A stretch of DNA of 58,206 bases from a virus: the IMG/VR virus record IMGVR_UViG_3300017744_005100, positions 1 to 58,206 of that record; one strand, written 5' to 3'. Positions 28,036-37,418 of the stretch are shown one piece after another. A model generated the notes under the pieces. It was not told where the DNA came from. It saw nothing but the letters and a program-made list of their open reading frames with translations, and searched no databases. Every line of letters begins with the position of its first letter. Positions within the stretch are counted from its first letter, which is position 1. The translations under genes were made by a program, and so were the position numbers.

Positions 28036-31000
28036 TGTTCATCCTTCAGCTTTTTAATTAAACCGCTCATTTTAAACATATTATTCATATAATAATCTAC
28101 AGCCTCTGTTGACTCATCAAGCAAACCATCAAGTTTTTTCTTAACTTCGCTTGCTAATACTTGTATCTTCTGTCCTTCTTGTCTTAACCCATCTAGTCCA
28201 GTAAGTTCATCTACTTTAAGTCCCTCTTTAATCTTTAGATAGTTTACTATCGCTAGGTTTTGTTTTTCAGCAGCAGCAGCTTTATCTAATGGTCCAAGAG
28301 GTGTTACCAAGTTAATCGGTGTCTTTAGTATTACTTGCCCTTCTTTAGAATCTGATGGGGTATAAGAGTAAACTAAATTAATTGAATCGTCCCTGTCGAT
28401 TCTAAGACCATTTATATTATTATCTGTTATAACGGGTGCAAAACTGTATAAATTCTTTCTAATATTTTGTACAACAACACCATCAGGATCAAGTGGACCT
28501 GGGGATGGATATCCGTATGCAAGATAACCATATTTATTATCTTGTAAATTTATAAACGATAATATTTGCTGGTAGTTCTTTTCACTGAGGCTGTCAAGCC
28601 CAGTAATTTCACTGCCAATAGATATTTCTTGTGAAAAATTATTTGGTTTAGCAACAACATACTTTGATGGAGTTGAATCCGCCCTAACCAGAAAAACTTT
28701 TTTATTTAAAAATCTATTTTTATCTAGTTTGGTGCCAACTCCCAGTATTTCTTTAACCGGGGCTTCTAATGCCTTTTCTAATGTTGCTGGTAATTTCTCT
28801 GTTTTGTATACAAATAAACTATTATTAACCAATGGATTAGTAAAAAGTGCAAAACCAAATTTTAAACGATCAAACTGTACAAACAGGGGGGCTTGAGTAT
28901 CTTCAACAATTTGCCCACTTAGAACATTGGTGCCCTCAATTAAACTCTCTGCTGACTTTAATAATTCTTTTTTATCTTGCTGGTTTATCAAATCCGAAGT
29001 TGAATTTTTTGCTTGCCCATATGCTGAATTTATTGTATCGCAAGCTTTATTGATAGAGTCAATGATTGAATTTAACTTATCTAATACTGTTTGTTCTTTA
29101 TCAGCGGCAGTTATAACAAAGTCTTCAAATAAATCACGACCTTCAGTGTCTTTTGATGTAAGATTCACAAAACATGGGCTTGTTCTTCTGGTAACTGTTT
29201 TTAAAGACAATTCATCAACAATATTATTATTAATAAACTGATTTAGATAGATGAATAGGGTTGATAGATTCACTTCGTTTTTTAATTCTACTTTTATTAA
29301 ATTTAGCACATTTAAATCATCAACAACAACTTGATTTAATTTTTTTACATCGTCAGTGACAAAACCTTGTAAAAGGTTTTTAAACTCTGGTACTGTTAAG
29401 TTGTCAGAGAGGTTTTTAAGATAACTTAAAATAAGCCGTTCTTTATTGACCACACCTTCTTGCTTTGATAATATTGGATAAATCTCAATGGCTCCATTTA
29501 AAATGTTGCTTAGTGGTTCTATGCCACTCTTTGTTAGCATTGCCACTATGTCAATCTTTATTATATTCTCAGCCAACTTTGAAATATTTTTTGAACTACC
29601 AATAGAATCTAGAGATTGTTCTGGACCACCTAATAAATCTAAAGCATTTTCTAGTTGACTGTTTATACTATCTCCTAAAAACTCAGTTGCTTCGGAGAAA
29701 GACCTTTGAGCTAAATCTTGCAGGTTTGATATAACTGTCGATAAAATATTTGCAAGAGCAGCTACTGCAACTTTTTGCACTTCTGCCTCTATCTTATCGC
29801 GGATTGCAGCTTGAAAATCTAAAACAAACAAGTAATCAATATTGTCAGCCAAGCCAATCAAATCTTTTAAATCTTTTTGTACAAATTTTTGTATATTTTC
29901 AAAAGCCTCTTTGTAATCTTTTATTGTTTCGATGGTATCTAATACATCTTCTCCAAGGTCTTTTAAACAAGAATCAACAACATTCGTCACATCTTTTGCA
30001 ACATCTTCAGACAAATCCTCTATATTACTTAATGTGTTGCTCAAGTTAGAAAGGTCATCCTTTAAGCCTTTGGCTGCTAATTCGGACCAATCAAACTTTG
30101 TTAAAATTTTATCATATATCTGGTCTAGATCTCCGCTATCAATGATAGAGGACAAATCTTTCAAGAATGGGTCATTAGTTGTTGCGGCAGCAACTACAGA
30201 AATTTGTTTTTGAGCCTCAAACAAAAGCTTTTCTTTTGTGTTGTAGAAATATTCTTCAATTGGCTGTCCAACCTGTTCTTTTACCTCCACACCTGATAGT
30301 GAGGCTATAGATTTACCTATATTTGATATTTCTCTTGTTATCTGTTTTGCAGTTTCAAGTTTTTGATTAATATTTTGTAGTGTATCGTCTGCTAAATCCA
30401 AAAAAGAAGGTTTAATTTGTATTCTTGGGTAATGATATCTTAATAAAAACTCATCAATGCTCTTAGAGATGGCATTTACATCGTCATATGTCTCGTTTCC
30501 AAGCAAAAAGTCGATATCAGAACCACCTTTTTGTAGGTTTAAAAAGTCAAAACTTGGATTATCGCCGGAGGATTCAAGCAATAAAATCTCATTTGAGTTG
30601 TAAAAAAAGCCATTTATAGTTGAATTTACCATGATTATTGGGTATTCACTGCTTTTTATTATGGTATTTTGGTAGTGTTGATCAGAAATAACATAAGGAT
30701 CTAAATTCTTATTATAGACACCTTTTTTGACTAACACTTTCTTAAAATATTCACTAATAAATGCTAGCTCACCGTCAATACCACTCTCATTGCTCTTTGT
30801 GTCTTCTTTTGTTCTATCAACATCAGACAATAGCTGGTAGATAAAATCTAGATTACTCAAAGGCTCATTTAATTGATACTCAAATGGAATGTTATTTCTT
30901 TGTTTTTGTGGTTCTTCGACAATTGTATTGTTGTAATAATTCTCTTTTTTGTTTGAAAATACCGCTAATAGTTGATAACTGTCATCGTAATAAAATGATA

Positions 31001-32366
31001 TGTCTTCAGTTATCGCTGTTTTATCATAATCTACAAAAAGTGGATTTATATTTCTAACATTTCTATATTCTGTAAGTAAGTATCTGTATTCGTTTGCTAG
31101 AGATTGTGCTGTTGTTATCGCATCAAAATTATATCTTTTTGATAAAATAGAAGCTGCTGCATCAGCATCCAAACCTTCGTTTAAGAAATATTGTTTTGTT
31201 GCACTTAAAGAGTTATTATCTTGATCTAAAAATAAAGGAGGGGCTAAATCTACTTCTTCTTGCTTAGAAAATAAAACTGATGATATTTTTCCTATTTGCT
31301 CTTGTATAACAACATCTGTTGACTTTGCCGCCACTGGATTAAACTTTAAATTAAGGGCATTCATGCCTGTTAAAGTTAATTTAACATTTCCAATTTCATC
31401 TAAATTAATTGGTTTGTTCTTTGGCAGTAAAACAAGAAATGAATAATCAAATGCTAGACAAAAACGAACTATTGACTTTCCACCCTTTGAAATTTTAACA
31501 TCTTCTACCAAGTCAATTGGTGTGTTTGTTATGTGTGTATATTTTTTTATGTTAGCATTACCTGCATTCTGTCGGTTAAAAAGAGTTCCAACTTTATTGA
31601 ATATGTCATTTTTTATCTGCTGCATTCTTTGAGAGGCAACAAATTCTGATAGATTTTTTATACCGCCAACTTCAAAAACAGAGCAAAGAACTGGAAAGCC
31701 AGTATTAAATGGTGAGCCATTCGTAGAAATAAAGAAATTACAATTTACTGGCGAGTCCATGTCTTTTGATGTAAGATCATTAAGTACTAATTTATTCCAG
31801 CCAGATGCTGAAAGGTCTAGTGGGTTCTCGCTTCTTATTCTATCTTCTAAAAAGGTTCCCTCAATATAAGTTGAGTAATGCCATTTATAGAATGCTTGCT
31901 TTGTTATGCACTCAAAAGTGTTTGGATCATCTAAAATATTTGATTGTAGAAATTGAGATTCAAATGCAGGATCTTCAAAAGCTTTATTTATAACCGACAA
32001 TTTAGCTTTTAATTTAGTTGGATCTTGACCAGATTGAGCTAAGTACTCAACAGCAAGCTTGTATAAAAGGTTGTTTGAACTACCTATACCAACCCCAACA
32101 TCTATTTGTTTATTTGAAGATTTAAAATCATTTAGTCTTAAAAATTGAGCAAATTTTTGAAAGTCCTCTTTTTGATCAATTGGATCAGTGTATGCTGTCT
32201 TATCGTTAGTAAGATATCTTGCACAAGCTATCGCAAATAAATTTTCATCTGTGTTGACATCAGAGCTTTTACCAGCACTTAAAAAAACAGAATCGCCTAA
32301 ATTTGCAGTTGCAAACTTCTCAAAATATGCTTTTGCTCTAGTGTATATTTCTTTTGTTAGTGCCAT
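28032..32366 (-). CDS. Large helical baseplate/tail protein, function unknown
   Basis: This 1444-residue protein lacks a signal peptide and any enzyme motif. Residues about 690-960 are almost entirely helical and acidic, with repeated runs such as LKDDLSNLSNTLSNIEDLSE and VVDSCLKDLGEDVLDTIETI; a second helical stretch lies at about 1130-1190. The ends look globular. The length and helices could suggest a tape-measure protein, but it sits between baseplate genes, lacks the long uninterrupted helix of tape measures, and is followed by gp25/gp6. A central hub or wedge component is more likely. The start overlaps the previous stop (TAATG). Confidence 0.65.
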   Translation of the reverse strand: MALTKEIYTRAKAYFEKFATANLGDSVFLSAGKSSDVNTDENLFAIACARYLTNDKTAYTDPIDQKEDFQKFAQFLRLNDFKSSNKQIDVGVGIGSSNNLLYKLAVEYLAQSGQDPTKLKAKLSVINKAFEDPAFESQFLQSNILDDPNTFECITKQAFYKWHYSTYIEGTFLEDRIRSENPLDLSASGWNKLVLNDLTSKDMDSPVNCNFFISTNGSPFNTGFPVLCSVFEVGGIKNLSEFVASQRMQQIKNDIFNKVGTLFNRQNAGNANIKKYTHITNTPIDLVEDVKISKGGKSIVRFCLAFDYSFLVLLPKNKPINLDEIGNVKLTLTGMNALNLKFNPVAAKSTDVVIQEQIGKISSVLFSKQEEVDLAPPLFLDQDNNSLSATKQYFLNEGLDADAAASILSKRYNFDAITTAQSLANEYRYLLTEYRNVRNINPLFVDYDKTAITEDISFYYDDSYQLLAVFSNKKENYYNNTIVEEPQKQRNNIPFEYQLNEPLSNLDFIYQLLSDVDRTKEDTKSNESGIDGELAFISEYFKKVLVKKGVYNKNLDPYVISDQHYQNTIIKSSEYPIIMVNSTINGFFYNSNEILLLESSGDNPSFDFLNLQKGGSDIDFLLGNETYDDVNAISKSIDEFLLRYHYPRIQIKPSFLDLADDTLQNINQKLETAKQITREISNIGKSIASLSGVEVKEQVGQPIEEYFYNTKEKLLFEAQKQISVVAAATTNDPFLKDLSSIIDSGDLDQIYDKILTKFDWSELAAKGLKDDLSNLSNTLSNIEDLSEDVAKDVTNVVDSCLKDLGEDVLDTIETIKDYKEAFENIQKFVQKDLKDLIGLADNIDYLFVLDFQAAIRDKIEAEVQKVAVAALANILSTVISNLQDLAQRSFSEATEFLGDSINSQLENALDLLGGPEQSLDSIGSSKNISKLAENIIKIDIVAMLTKSGIEPLSNILNGAIEIYPILSKQEGVVNKERLILSYLKNLSDNLTVPEFKNLLQGFVTDDVKKLNQVVVDDLNVLNLIKVELKNEVNLSTLFIYLNQFINNNIVDELSLKTVTRRTSPCFVNLTSKDTEGRDLFEDFVITAADKEQTVLDKLNSIIDSINKACDTINSAYGQAKNSTSDLINQQDKKELLKSAESLIEGTNVLSGQIVEDTQAPLFVQFDRLKFGFALFTNPLVNNSLFVYKTEKLPATLEKALEAPVKEILGVGTKLDKNRFLNKKVFLVRADSTPSKYVVAKPNNFSQEISIGSEITGLDSLSEKNYQQILSFINLQDNKYGYLAYGYPSPGPLDPDGVVVQNIRKNLYSFAPVITDNNINGLRIDRDDSINLVYSYTPSDSKEGQVILKTPINLVTPLGPLDKAAAAEKQNLAIVNYLKIKEGLKVDELTGLDGLRQEGQKIQVLASEVKKKLDGLLDESTEAVDYYMNNMFKMSGLIKKLKDEQ

Positions 32367-33304
32367 TAGTTTACCTTGTTAAAAGAGCTTCTAATCTTGG
32401 TTGGAGAGTTACTATTTAAATAGTTTTTCATCAGCACGGAATAGTTCTTTTCTAGTGAAGACAAGCTTGTGCTTATTTTTGTGGTCTTTGGCATTGATCT
32501 GCCAATAGCACTTGCTAGTTTTACAGACTTAACAGTTGCCCCTTTTGCTGTTCCAGTGACTGGTCCACTTGGGGATGTTCCAGTGACGATACCTTTAAAT
32601 TTATGAGTATGACCTGCAAGTTCTTTTTTTAAGCTTTCTACATCCTTGTTTAACTCACGAATTTGAGAATTTGTTTGTCTAAGCTGTTTAATAAAATCTT
32701 TTAAAAATTTAACCAAATTTTCACCCTTGACCATTGATTGTAAATCAAAGTCTTTGCCCTCTGTCTTATCGCCTGATATTAAATGAATCCCACCATATAC
32801 ATTTGGGTTTTTTGCACCATTTGCTAGAAGGTATGGGACACCGCCAGATCTAATTTCAACTAGTTCGCTAGCTTTTATAGCTACAACATCTGCCTTGTTA
32901 TAAACCAACGATCTGGCATTATAGTTTTTATAATCTGTCATAGAGGAGGCTATCACTGAAGCAGCATCTGTTGGGGTTGGATATGCAACTCTGATTGGAG
33001 TTCCATCTTGGGGTGCTTCTGGGTCGTTATCGCTTACCAGGTGCCCTAAAACACCCGCAATCAAGCTTACCTGTGGTTTAGTCTGATATATCTTATTATG
33101 CCCCATGAGCAAGACTGCGGGCTTATTTTCATGAACTATTGGCTTAATGTTGTAGTTTGTTTCAAAAATGGGCATTGAGTGCCTATCTGCTTCTTGTACA
33201 AACTCATCACTTGATGCAGCATTTAATGCATCATTTATAATTTTTCTGTTATAATATGACAGCCTATCGCTATTAAATGATGGTAGCTGTTTAATCTTTA
33301 TCAT
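32366..33304 (-). CDS. Baseplate spike/hub-like protein
   Basis: In this 312-residue protein the first half is beta-rich, with VAIKASELVEIRSGG and NPNVYGGIHLISG resembling the OB-fold and repeat strands of tail-spike proteins. A short coiled coil follows at about 195-235 (LRQTNSQIRELNKDVESLKK). Then comes HTHKFKGIVTGTSPSGPVTG, a 'GHTH' segment that recurs in phage spike and baseplate puncturing proteins. The C-terminal 60 residues are basic. It lies between the 802-residue protein, which has a peptidase-like region, and the 1444-residue protein. A role at the tip of the tail is a fair inference; I see no lysozyme domain in it. Confidence 0.6.
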   Translation of the reverse strand: MIKIKQLPSFNSDRLSYYNRKIINDALNAASSDEFVQEADRHSMPIFETNYNIKPIVHENKPAVLLMGHNKIYQTKPQVSLIAGVLGHLVSDNDPEAPQDGTPIRVAYPTPTDAASVIASSMTDYKNYNARSLVYNKADVVAIKASELVEIRSGGVPYLLANGAKNPNVYGGIHLISGDKTEGKDFDLQSMVKGENLVKFLKDFIKQLRQTNSQIRELNKDVESLKKELAGHTHKFKGIVTGTSPSGPVTGTAKGATVKSVKLASAIGRSMPKTTKISTSLSSLEKNYSVLMKNYLNSNSPTKIRSSFNKVN

Positions 33305-35709
33305 GAAAGTAGCCTCTTAATTTTATCTGGTACCTGTCTAAAAGCTTTTGCCATTTCCTTTTGCATAAATTCAAGTATAATATCATCCTTATTTTCTTTA
33401 TCAAAAGCAGCTTTGTATACAGAACTGTTATCATTATTTTTTGGCTGCGAAACCCACCTTCTAGTCTTTTTAGTTTTTGGCTTTTTGTAGCCTAAAAGTT
33501 TCTTAGGTTCTTTATAGTCAATCATATACTCATAATGAATATAAGAAGTTTTTCTATTTCTTGATTGTCTAAGAAGACCAACTCCTGATTTTCCAAATGG
33601 GTTTTCATTTTGTTTTATAAATTTTATTAAGTATAAATAAATTATCTCTGCTGGTAATTTATAGCTTGATACATTGTTTGTTTCAAATTCTTCACGAGAA
33701 CCTAATAAAAGACCGTCTGTTTTTTGATAACCAGGATAATTTAAATCTGTATTTGCATATACAACAAAGTCCATAGCCCTGTTGTAAAAGTGCCTACTGT
33801 TAACATCTACACCTCTTCCTGGTTGTATATTTTCATATCTTCTGAACACACTTATAGGCAACAACAGAATGTTTTTTTCAGGCAAACCTTCATTATCTGC
33901 AATAAACTTTCTAAATGCTATGGCAAATTTTAATAAGTTTTCACCATTCTTTTTCATTATTTCTAAATTGGTGCCCCTTGTTTCTGTTGTTGGCAATGCA
34001 GTAGTGGTGCCTTGCACACCCTTGTTATTGTTTTTTTCATTAGATGACTCTTCAGTTACTGCAATAATTTCATTTTGCAAATTATAACTAAAATTACCAG
34101 TTTGTGACGGCAATTGAGAGTTTGATTTTGGCAAATCTTTAAAAATCACTCTCCTTAAAAATTCTTTTCCAGAGGTATCATCTATGTTTTGTAAATCTTC
34201 AAGAATTTCTTGTATTAAAATTTGGTCTGCTGTAAAATCCTCTAATTGTTCTGGTTGTATACCATCCTGGGCTAATGGAATGTATAATTGTGAGTTTACG
34301 ACTCTCTGCAACCTTGTACAAGAATCTAGCTGCTGTTGTGCTTGAGCGATTATAGCAGGATCTGTAGGTTGTCCAATCAATGCTGCTGTTTGACTAACAT
34401 ATGTTGCATTTTGTAAAACATCAAAAGCCCCAGGTCTGTTTCTAGCTTTCTTTTGTAAAGAGTATTCAATGGCTGCATCAACATTTTTGTCTGCTAAGTC
34501 TTCAGACTTGCCAAAAATATCCACTTGAACCAAACTAAGATTTGTACTCTCTACAAAGCCATATTTGTATGTGTTTTGTACTACACCTTTTATATAATCT
34601 TTTAATGTTGTGTTTATCAATGTTTTAAATTGTTCACTATTTTTAAAGTTTGATCCAGGTTGCTGATTTGCAGAGCTTACAAATTCAAATGTAAAGTAAA
34701 GTGATCTATTATCCTTTATATCATCCGTTGTTAAACTAGCTTTTGTTTCTTGAGTTGCCAGTGTCACAGGAAACTCAGAGTAGTTTGTATTATTCTGCAC
34801 TGGTGTTAATGCTTTAATATAGTTTAAAACCTTATCACTGCCAGCTTCAATCTTAACCTTGAAAGGAATGTAAACAGACTCATTTAAAAATAGTGTTTCT
34901 AATTGATTAGAGCTTACTTCTCCAGATGCTGGTTGCGGTAAATTTGTTAATTGTTGTCTTGTTTTTGTAGAGCCTAGGCTGGCTATGAGTCTTTTTCTTA
35001 ACTTATCTGGTGACAAAACATTTGATATCATATCAGAATAGAACTGACCGTAGCCTACAGTTGGATTGCTTGGATTCGCCAGTGATCTAGCACTAATAGA
35101 TGAGCCAGATGCTGGTGTTATCTGAAGGTTTCTACATGTCTGTGCTTCCTGAGAGTATGTCTCTGCTAAAGAAACATTTCCACCCTGCACACCTTTAATA
35201 ATCGGAGCAGTCTTCCCTGTTTGTACAAGAGTAATGTCAGAAAAGTTTTCTATATCTCCAAAATTTACCTTTACAATATCACCTCTTTTAATGGACAAGC
35301 CAGTTTTAACCGGTATTAAAAATGAATCGGAAGTTAAAATCTGTGATGTGAATTTTGATTCAGCTATATTGTGTGTTGTAAAATATGAATATAAAGATGG
35401 GATATGTAGCAATGCTATCTTAAATTTAGAATTTTCAGAATTACTCGTATTATCTTCTCTGTCTATATTATATTCTTCATTTAAAAAAAGGTCACTTAAA
35501 ACTCTACGATCTTTGACATACGAATCGCTAGCTATTTTGACTACAAGACCATAAAAACTAGTTTTATTTTTATTTTGTTCTTTTTCTAGGCTTTTTCGAG
35601 CAAGTTCGTCTAAGATAACATCATAGGGAGTGTCTCTTATTATAGCATCAGCAGGACCAGATTTAATTGGCTTTGGTCTTGCTACTTTATTTAATGTAGA
35701 AGCAACCAT
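33301..35709 (-). CDS. Baseplate protein with M15-type peptidase-like domain
   Basis: In this 802-residue protein, the region about 585-735 resembles the D-Ala-D-Ala carboxypeptidase/endopeptidase fold (M15). It has SRHFYNRAMD, giving H640-x6-D647, as in the SxHxxGxAxD zinc motif. It also has GVGLLRQ followed by TSYIHYEYMID with H725, as in the C-terminal zinc histidine. The glycine of the first motif is replaced by Asn643, so activity is uncertain. M15 enzymes cut peptide cross-links of peptidoglycan, and a virion-borne copy would help the tail tube cross the cell wall. The N-terminal 550 residues look structural, and the C-terminus is basic. The start overlaps the previous stop by one base and the stop overlaps the spike-like gene. 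Confidence 0.7.
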   Translation of the reverse strand: MVASTLNKVARPKPIKSGPADAIIRDTPYDVILDELARKSLEKEQNKNKTSFYGLVVKIASDSYVKDRRVLSDLFLNEEYNIDREDNTSNSENSKFKIALLHIPSLYSYFTTHNIAESKFTSQILTSDSFLIPVKTGLSIKRGDIVKVNFGDIENFSDITLVQTGKTAPIIKGVQGGNVSLAETYSQEAQTCRNLQITPASGSSISARSLANPSNPTVGYGQFYSDMISNVLSPDKLRKRLIASLGSTKTRQQLTNLPQPASGEVSSNQLETLFLNESVYIPFKVKIEAGSDKVLNYIKALTPVQNNTNYSEFPVTLATQETKASLTTDDIKDNRSLYFTFEFVSSANQQPGSNFKNSEQFKTLINTTLKDYIKGVVQNTYKYGFVESTNLSLVQVDIFGKSEDLADKNVDAAIEYSLQKKARNRPGAFDVLQNATYVSQTAALIGQPTDPAIIAQAQQQLDSCTRLQRVVNSQLYIPLAQDGIQPEQLEDFTADQILIQEILEDLQNIDDTSGKEFLRRVIFKDLPKSNSQLPSQTGNFSYNLQNEIIAVTEESSNEKNNNKGVQGTTTALPTTETRGTNLEIMKKNGENLLKFAIAFRKFIADNEGLPEKNILLLPISVFRRYENIQPGRGVDVNSRHFYNRAMDFVVYANTDLNYPGYQKTDGLLLGSREEFETNNVSSYKLPAEIIYLYLIKFIKQNENPFGKSGVGLLRQSRNRKTSYIHYEYMIDYKEPKKLLGYKKPKTKKTRRWVSQPKNNDNSSVYKAAFDKENKDDIILEFMQKEMAKAFRQVPDKIKRLLS

Positions 35710-36014
35710 TACTCACTAGTGTCCTCTTCTTCTTTTTTGTTGATTTCTTCAAACAACTTATCTCTTTCAGAATCGGAGAACCCAGTAAAGTGGTTGGTCT
35801 CTGTTTTCTTAAACAAAGCAGTAAGTTTAACTAACTGTTCGTTAGCTCGCTGCATTGTCTCTAGGTGTTTAGACAAAACCATACCTGCCGATTGATGGTT
35901 TGTCTTGCCTGCTTGAATATCAGACAAGATTTGTGTTACAAGGTAGTCTGCCTTGTTTCTATCTTCTACAATGTTTTGAATTGCTTTTTCTGCTAATTCA
36001 TCTGGATCTATCAT
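35709..36014 (-). CDS. Small helical acidic protein, unknown function
   Basis: This 101-residue protein is predicted by eye to be nearly all helix, with an acidic tail (NKKEEEDTSE). It contains the stretch ADYLVTQILSDIQAGKTNHQ and no cysteine cluster or membrane segment. The ATG overlaps the TGA of the sigma-factor gene (ATGA), and the stop overlaps the start of the 802-residue baseplate gene. It may be a late-gene accessory or a tail chaperone. I recognise no family. Confidence 0.6.
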   Translation of the reverse strand: MIDPDELAEKAIQNIVEDRNKADYLVTQILSDIQAGKTNHQSAGMVLSKHLETMQRANEQLVKLTALFKKTETNHFTGFSDSERDKLFEEINKKEEEDTSE

Positions 36015-36718
36015 CTAGGATCACCATTTACCCAATCATGTTTAAATTCTCTGTAACGCTTTTTAATGTTACTCAAACTTGCTACAAGTTGTTTAGTATT
36101 TAAACCACTAATCTCTCGTAGGTATAGATAAATAGCTTTTTTGTTAAAAATTTCAATACTTTCAATACTGTTCATCAGATCTTCGATGGCTAAAATAGTT
36201 TTTTGCTCGTTTTCCTTTAGAGGCATTTGTTTCCAGCCTTCAATTTCACTTGTTAAAGCAGACCAAAATTCTTTTTTGGCGCGATCGTCATCGTAATGGT
36301 TCTTTGTGACAAATTGCTCATTGTTCATTTGATGATAAACATCATCACAGTTGACTTCTCTTTGAAGCCGCTTTGTATTCTTCTTCACCTTCTGAATGAA
36401 CCAATTTTTTGTGATTACACTAAAATATGAAAATGCTTTATGTCCCTTATCAGGGTCAAATTTAGCTAAAATTGTAGTAAGCCAAATCTTACACTCATCT
36501 GCCAACACTTCAATGTTTGGAAGGTTGTTAAATTTATATGTATAGATAATCTTATCGACCATCTCACTAAAAGCGGGTTGGATCAAAGAGCCATATAATT
36601 TATCTCTTTGATACCTATCACTTGTAAGGCAATATTGAATTATTGCTTCCTCGTGGACTTTTGTAAAATAAAGTCGTTTAGTTCTCTTCCGTCTCTTTCT
36701 CTTCATTGGTTTTGTCAT
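36011..36718 (-). CDS. Late-transcription sigma factor, T4 gp55-like
   Basis: This 235-residue basic protein starts with a run of Lys/Arg (KRKRRKRTKR). Its central part matches the small sigma-70-family factors of T4-like phages: WLTTILAKFDPDKGHKAFSY, then FSVITKNWFIQKVKKNTKRL, the region-2 helix that binds core polymerase and opens the promoter. The C-terminal part has helices (DLMNSIESIEIFNKKAIYLY). In T4, gp55 with gp33 and the sliding clamp directs host RNA polymerase to late promoters. It sits just before the structural genes, fitting that role. No gp33 equivalent is recognised here. The ATG at 36718 lies inside the end of the upstream gene. Confidence 0.82.
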   Translation of the reverse strand: MTKPMKRKRRKRTKRLYFTKVHEEAIIQYCLTSDRYQRDKLYGSLIQPAFSEMVDKIIYTYKFNNLPNIEVLADECKIWLTTILAKFDPDKGHKAFSYFSVITKNWFIQKVKKNTKRLQREVNCDDVYHQMNNEQFVTKNHYDDDRAKKEFWSALTSEIEGWKQMPLKENEQKTILAIEDLMNSIESIEIFNKKAIYLYLREISGLNTKQLVASLSNIKKRYREFKHDWVNGDPR

Positions 36719-36989
36719 TTTCTATCTCAAATATGTTTCTGAACATGTTAATACTGTTGATGACTTCTTTAGAATGACGGATAAGTTGTCCAAGGGTTTC
36801 ATCCCCATAAAACATCTCCATCTCATAAACATTGTCCAAATGCTTTGAGAACTCAACCATCTTATCTTCCATCTGTTGGACATCTACGGTCATTTGATAC
36901 ATTACCCTAAGTAATCCTCTAACATACCACACAGCCAATCCTAGAGCGATTGAGAGGGTGATTGTAGCTATTGTCAGTGTAACGATCAT
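36678..36989 (-). CDS. Small membrane-anchored protein, unknown function
   Basis: This 103-residue protein has a membrane segment at residues 3-24 (VTLTIATITLSIALGLAVWY), then a helical, probably coiled region and an acidic tail. A good ribosome site (GAGG, 7 bases before) supports the ATG at 36989, which overlaps the stop of the zinc-ribbon gene. The last 41 bases overlap the sigma-factor gene in another frame, a long overlap for this genome. Proteins of this layout are common in large myoviruses, and no function is known to me. Confidence 0.7.
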   Translation of the reverse strand: MIVTLTIATITLSIALGLAVWYVRGLLRVMYQMTVDVQQMEDKMVEFSKHLDNVYEMEMFYGDETLGQLIRHSKEVINSINMFRNIFEIENDKTNEEKETEEN

Positions 36990-37228
36990 TTGATTGCCTC
37001 GGTTTTCATCTGCTTTAATATTTTTCTGTTCTCTTCAATGTGATCAATCACATTTTCTTTAGCAGATTTTTTTTCTTCTTTCTTGTTTATTGTAACAAAC
37101 TTAGTAGGAACTTTGTAGGGCTTTCCCTGTTCGCAATGAGGGCATTCTACTGGAAGCGGATCTTTTATCCCCAGCCATTCCGACCACTGCTCATTACAAA
37201 ACTCGCAAGCAAAATTATATTTAGGCAT
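36986..37228 (-). CDS. Zinc-ribbon protein, FmdB-like
   Basis: This 80-residue protein has two cysteine pairs, FACEFCNEQW near the N-terminus and VECPHCEQGK about 20 residues later, forming a zinc ribbon like that of FmdB-type regulatory proteins. A Lys/Glu-rich helical tail follows. I chose the ATG at 37228 because AGAGG lies 9 bases upstream and because it gives the usual short overlap with the preceding stop. An upstream start at 37279 would put 17 residues inside the neighbour without a good site. Such small ribbons are common beside late regulators in phages and may bind nucleic acid or polymerase, which is not shown. Confidence 0.75.
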   Translation of the reverse strand: MPKYNFACEFCNEQWSEWLGIKDPLPVECPHCEQGKPYKVPTKFVTINKKEEKKSAKENVIDHIEENRKILKQMKTEAIK

Positions 37229-37418
37229 TGTTATAAGCCTCTTGAAGTTTTTCAAAAAGATTTTCCATTTCAGAAACACAGAAAAATCTATTCCAAAATT
37301 GTTGTTCTTCTTCTCTTAGGCATTCTTTTAATATATTGTTTTTGTCTTTTATGTATTTTTCAAGGTGTTGTAACAAAAACTTAGCTTCTTCTTTTTTTAA
37401 AGTAATGCTATCTCCCAT
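37221..37418 (-). CDS. Small helical protein, unknown function
   Basis: This 65-residue protein (start MGDSITLKKEEAKFLLQ) is predicted to be helical, with one cysteine near the middle and another at FFCVSE. I chose the ATG at 37418 because AGGA sits 5 bases upstream. The ATG at 37424 has its only possible site directly against the start codon. It overlaps the end of the cupin gene and its stop overlaps the zinc-ribbon start. No family recognised. Confidence 0.6.
   Translation of the reverse strand: MGDSITLKKEEAKFLLQHLEKYIKDKNNILKECLREEEQQFWNRFFCVSEMENLFEKLQEAYNNA

Noticed and set aside
28032-32366. Tape-measure protein
   Set aside because: It is long and helical in places, but lies among baseplate genes, and has globular ends and breaks in the helix. 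No tube, sheath or chaperone genes flank it.
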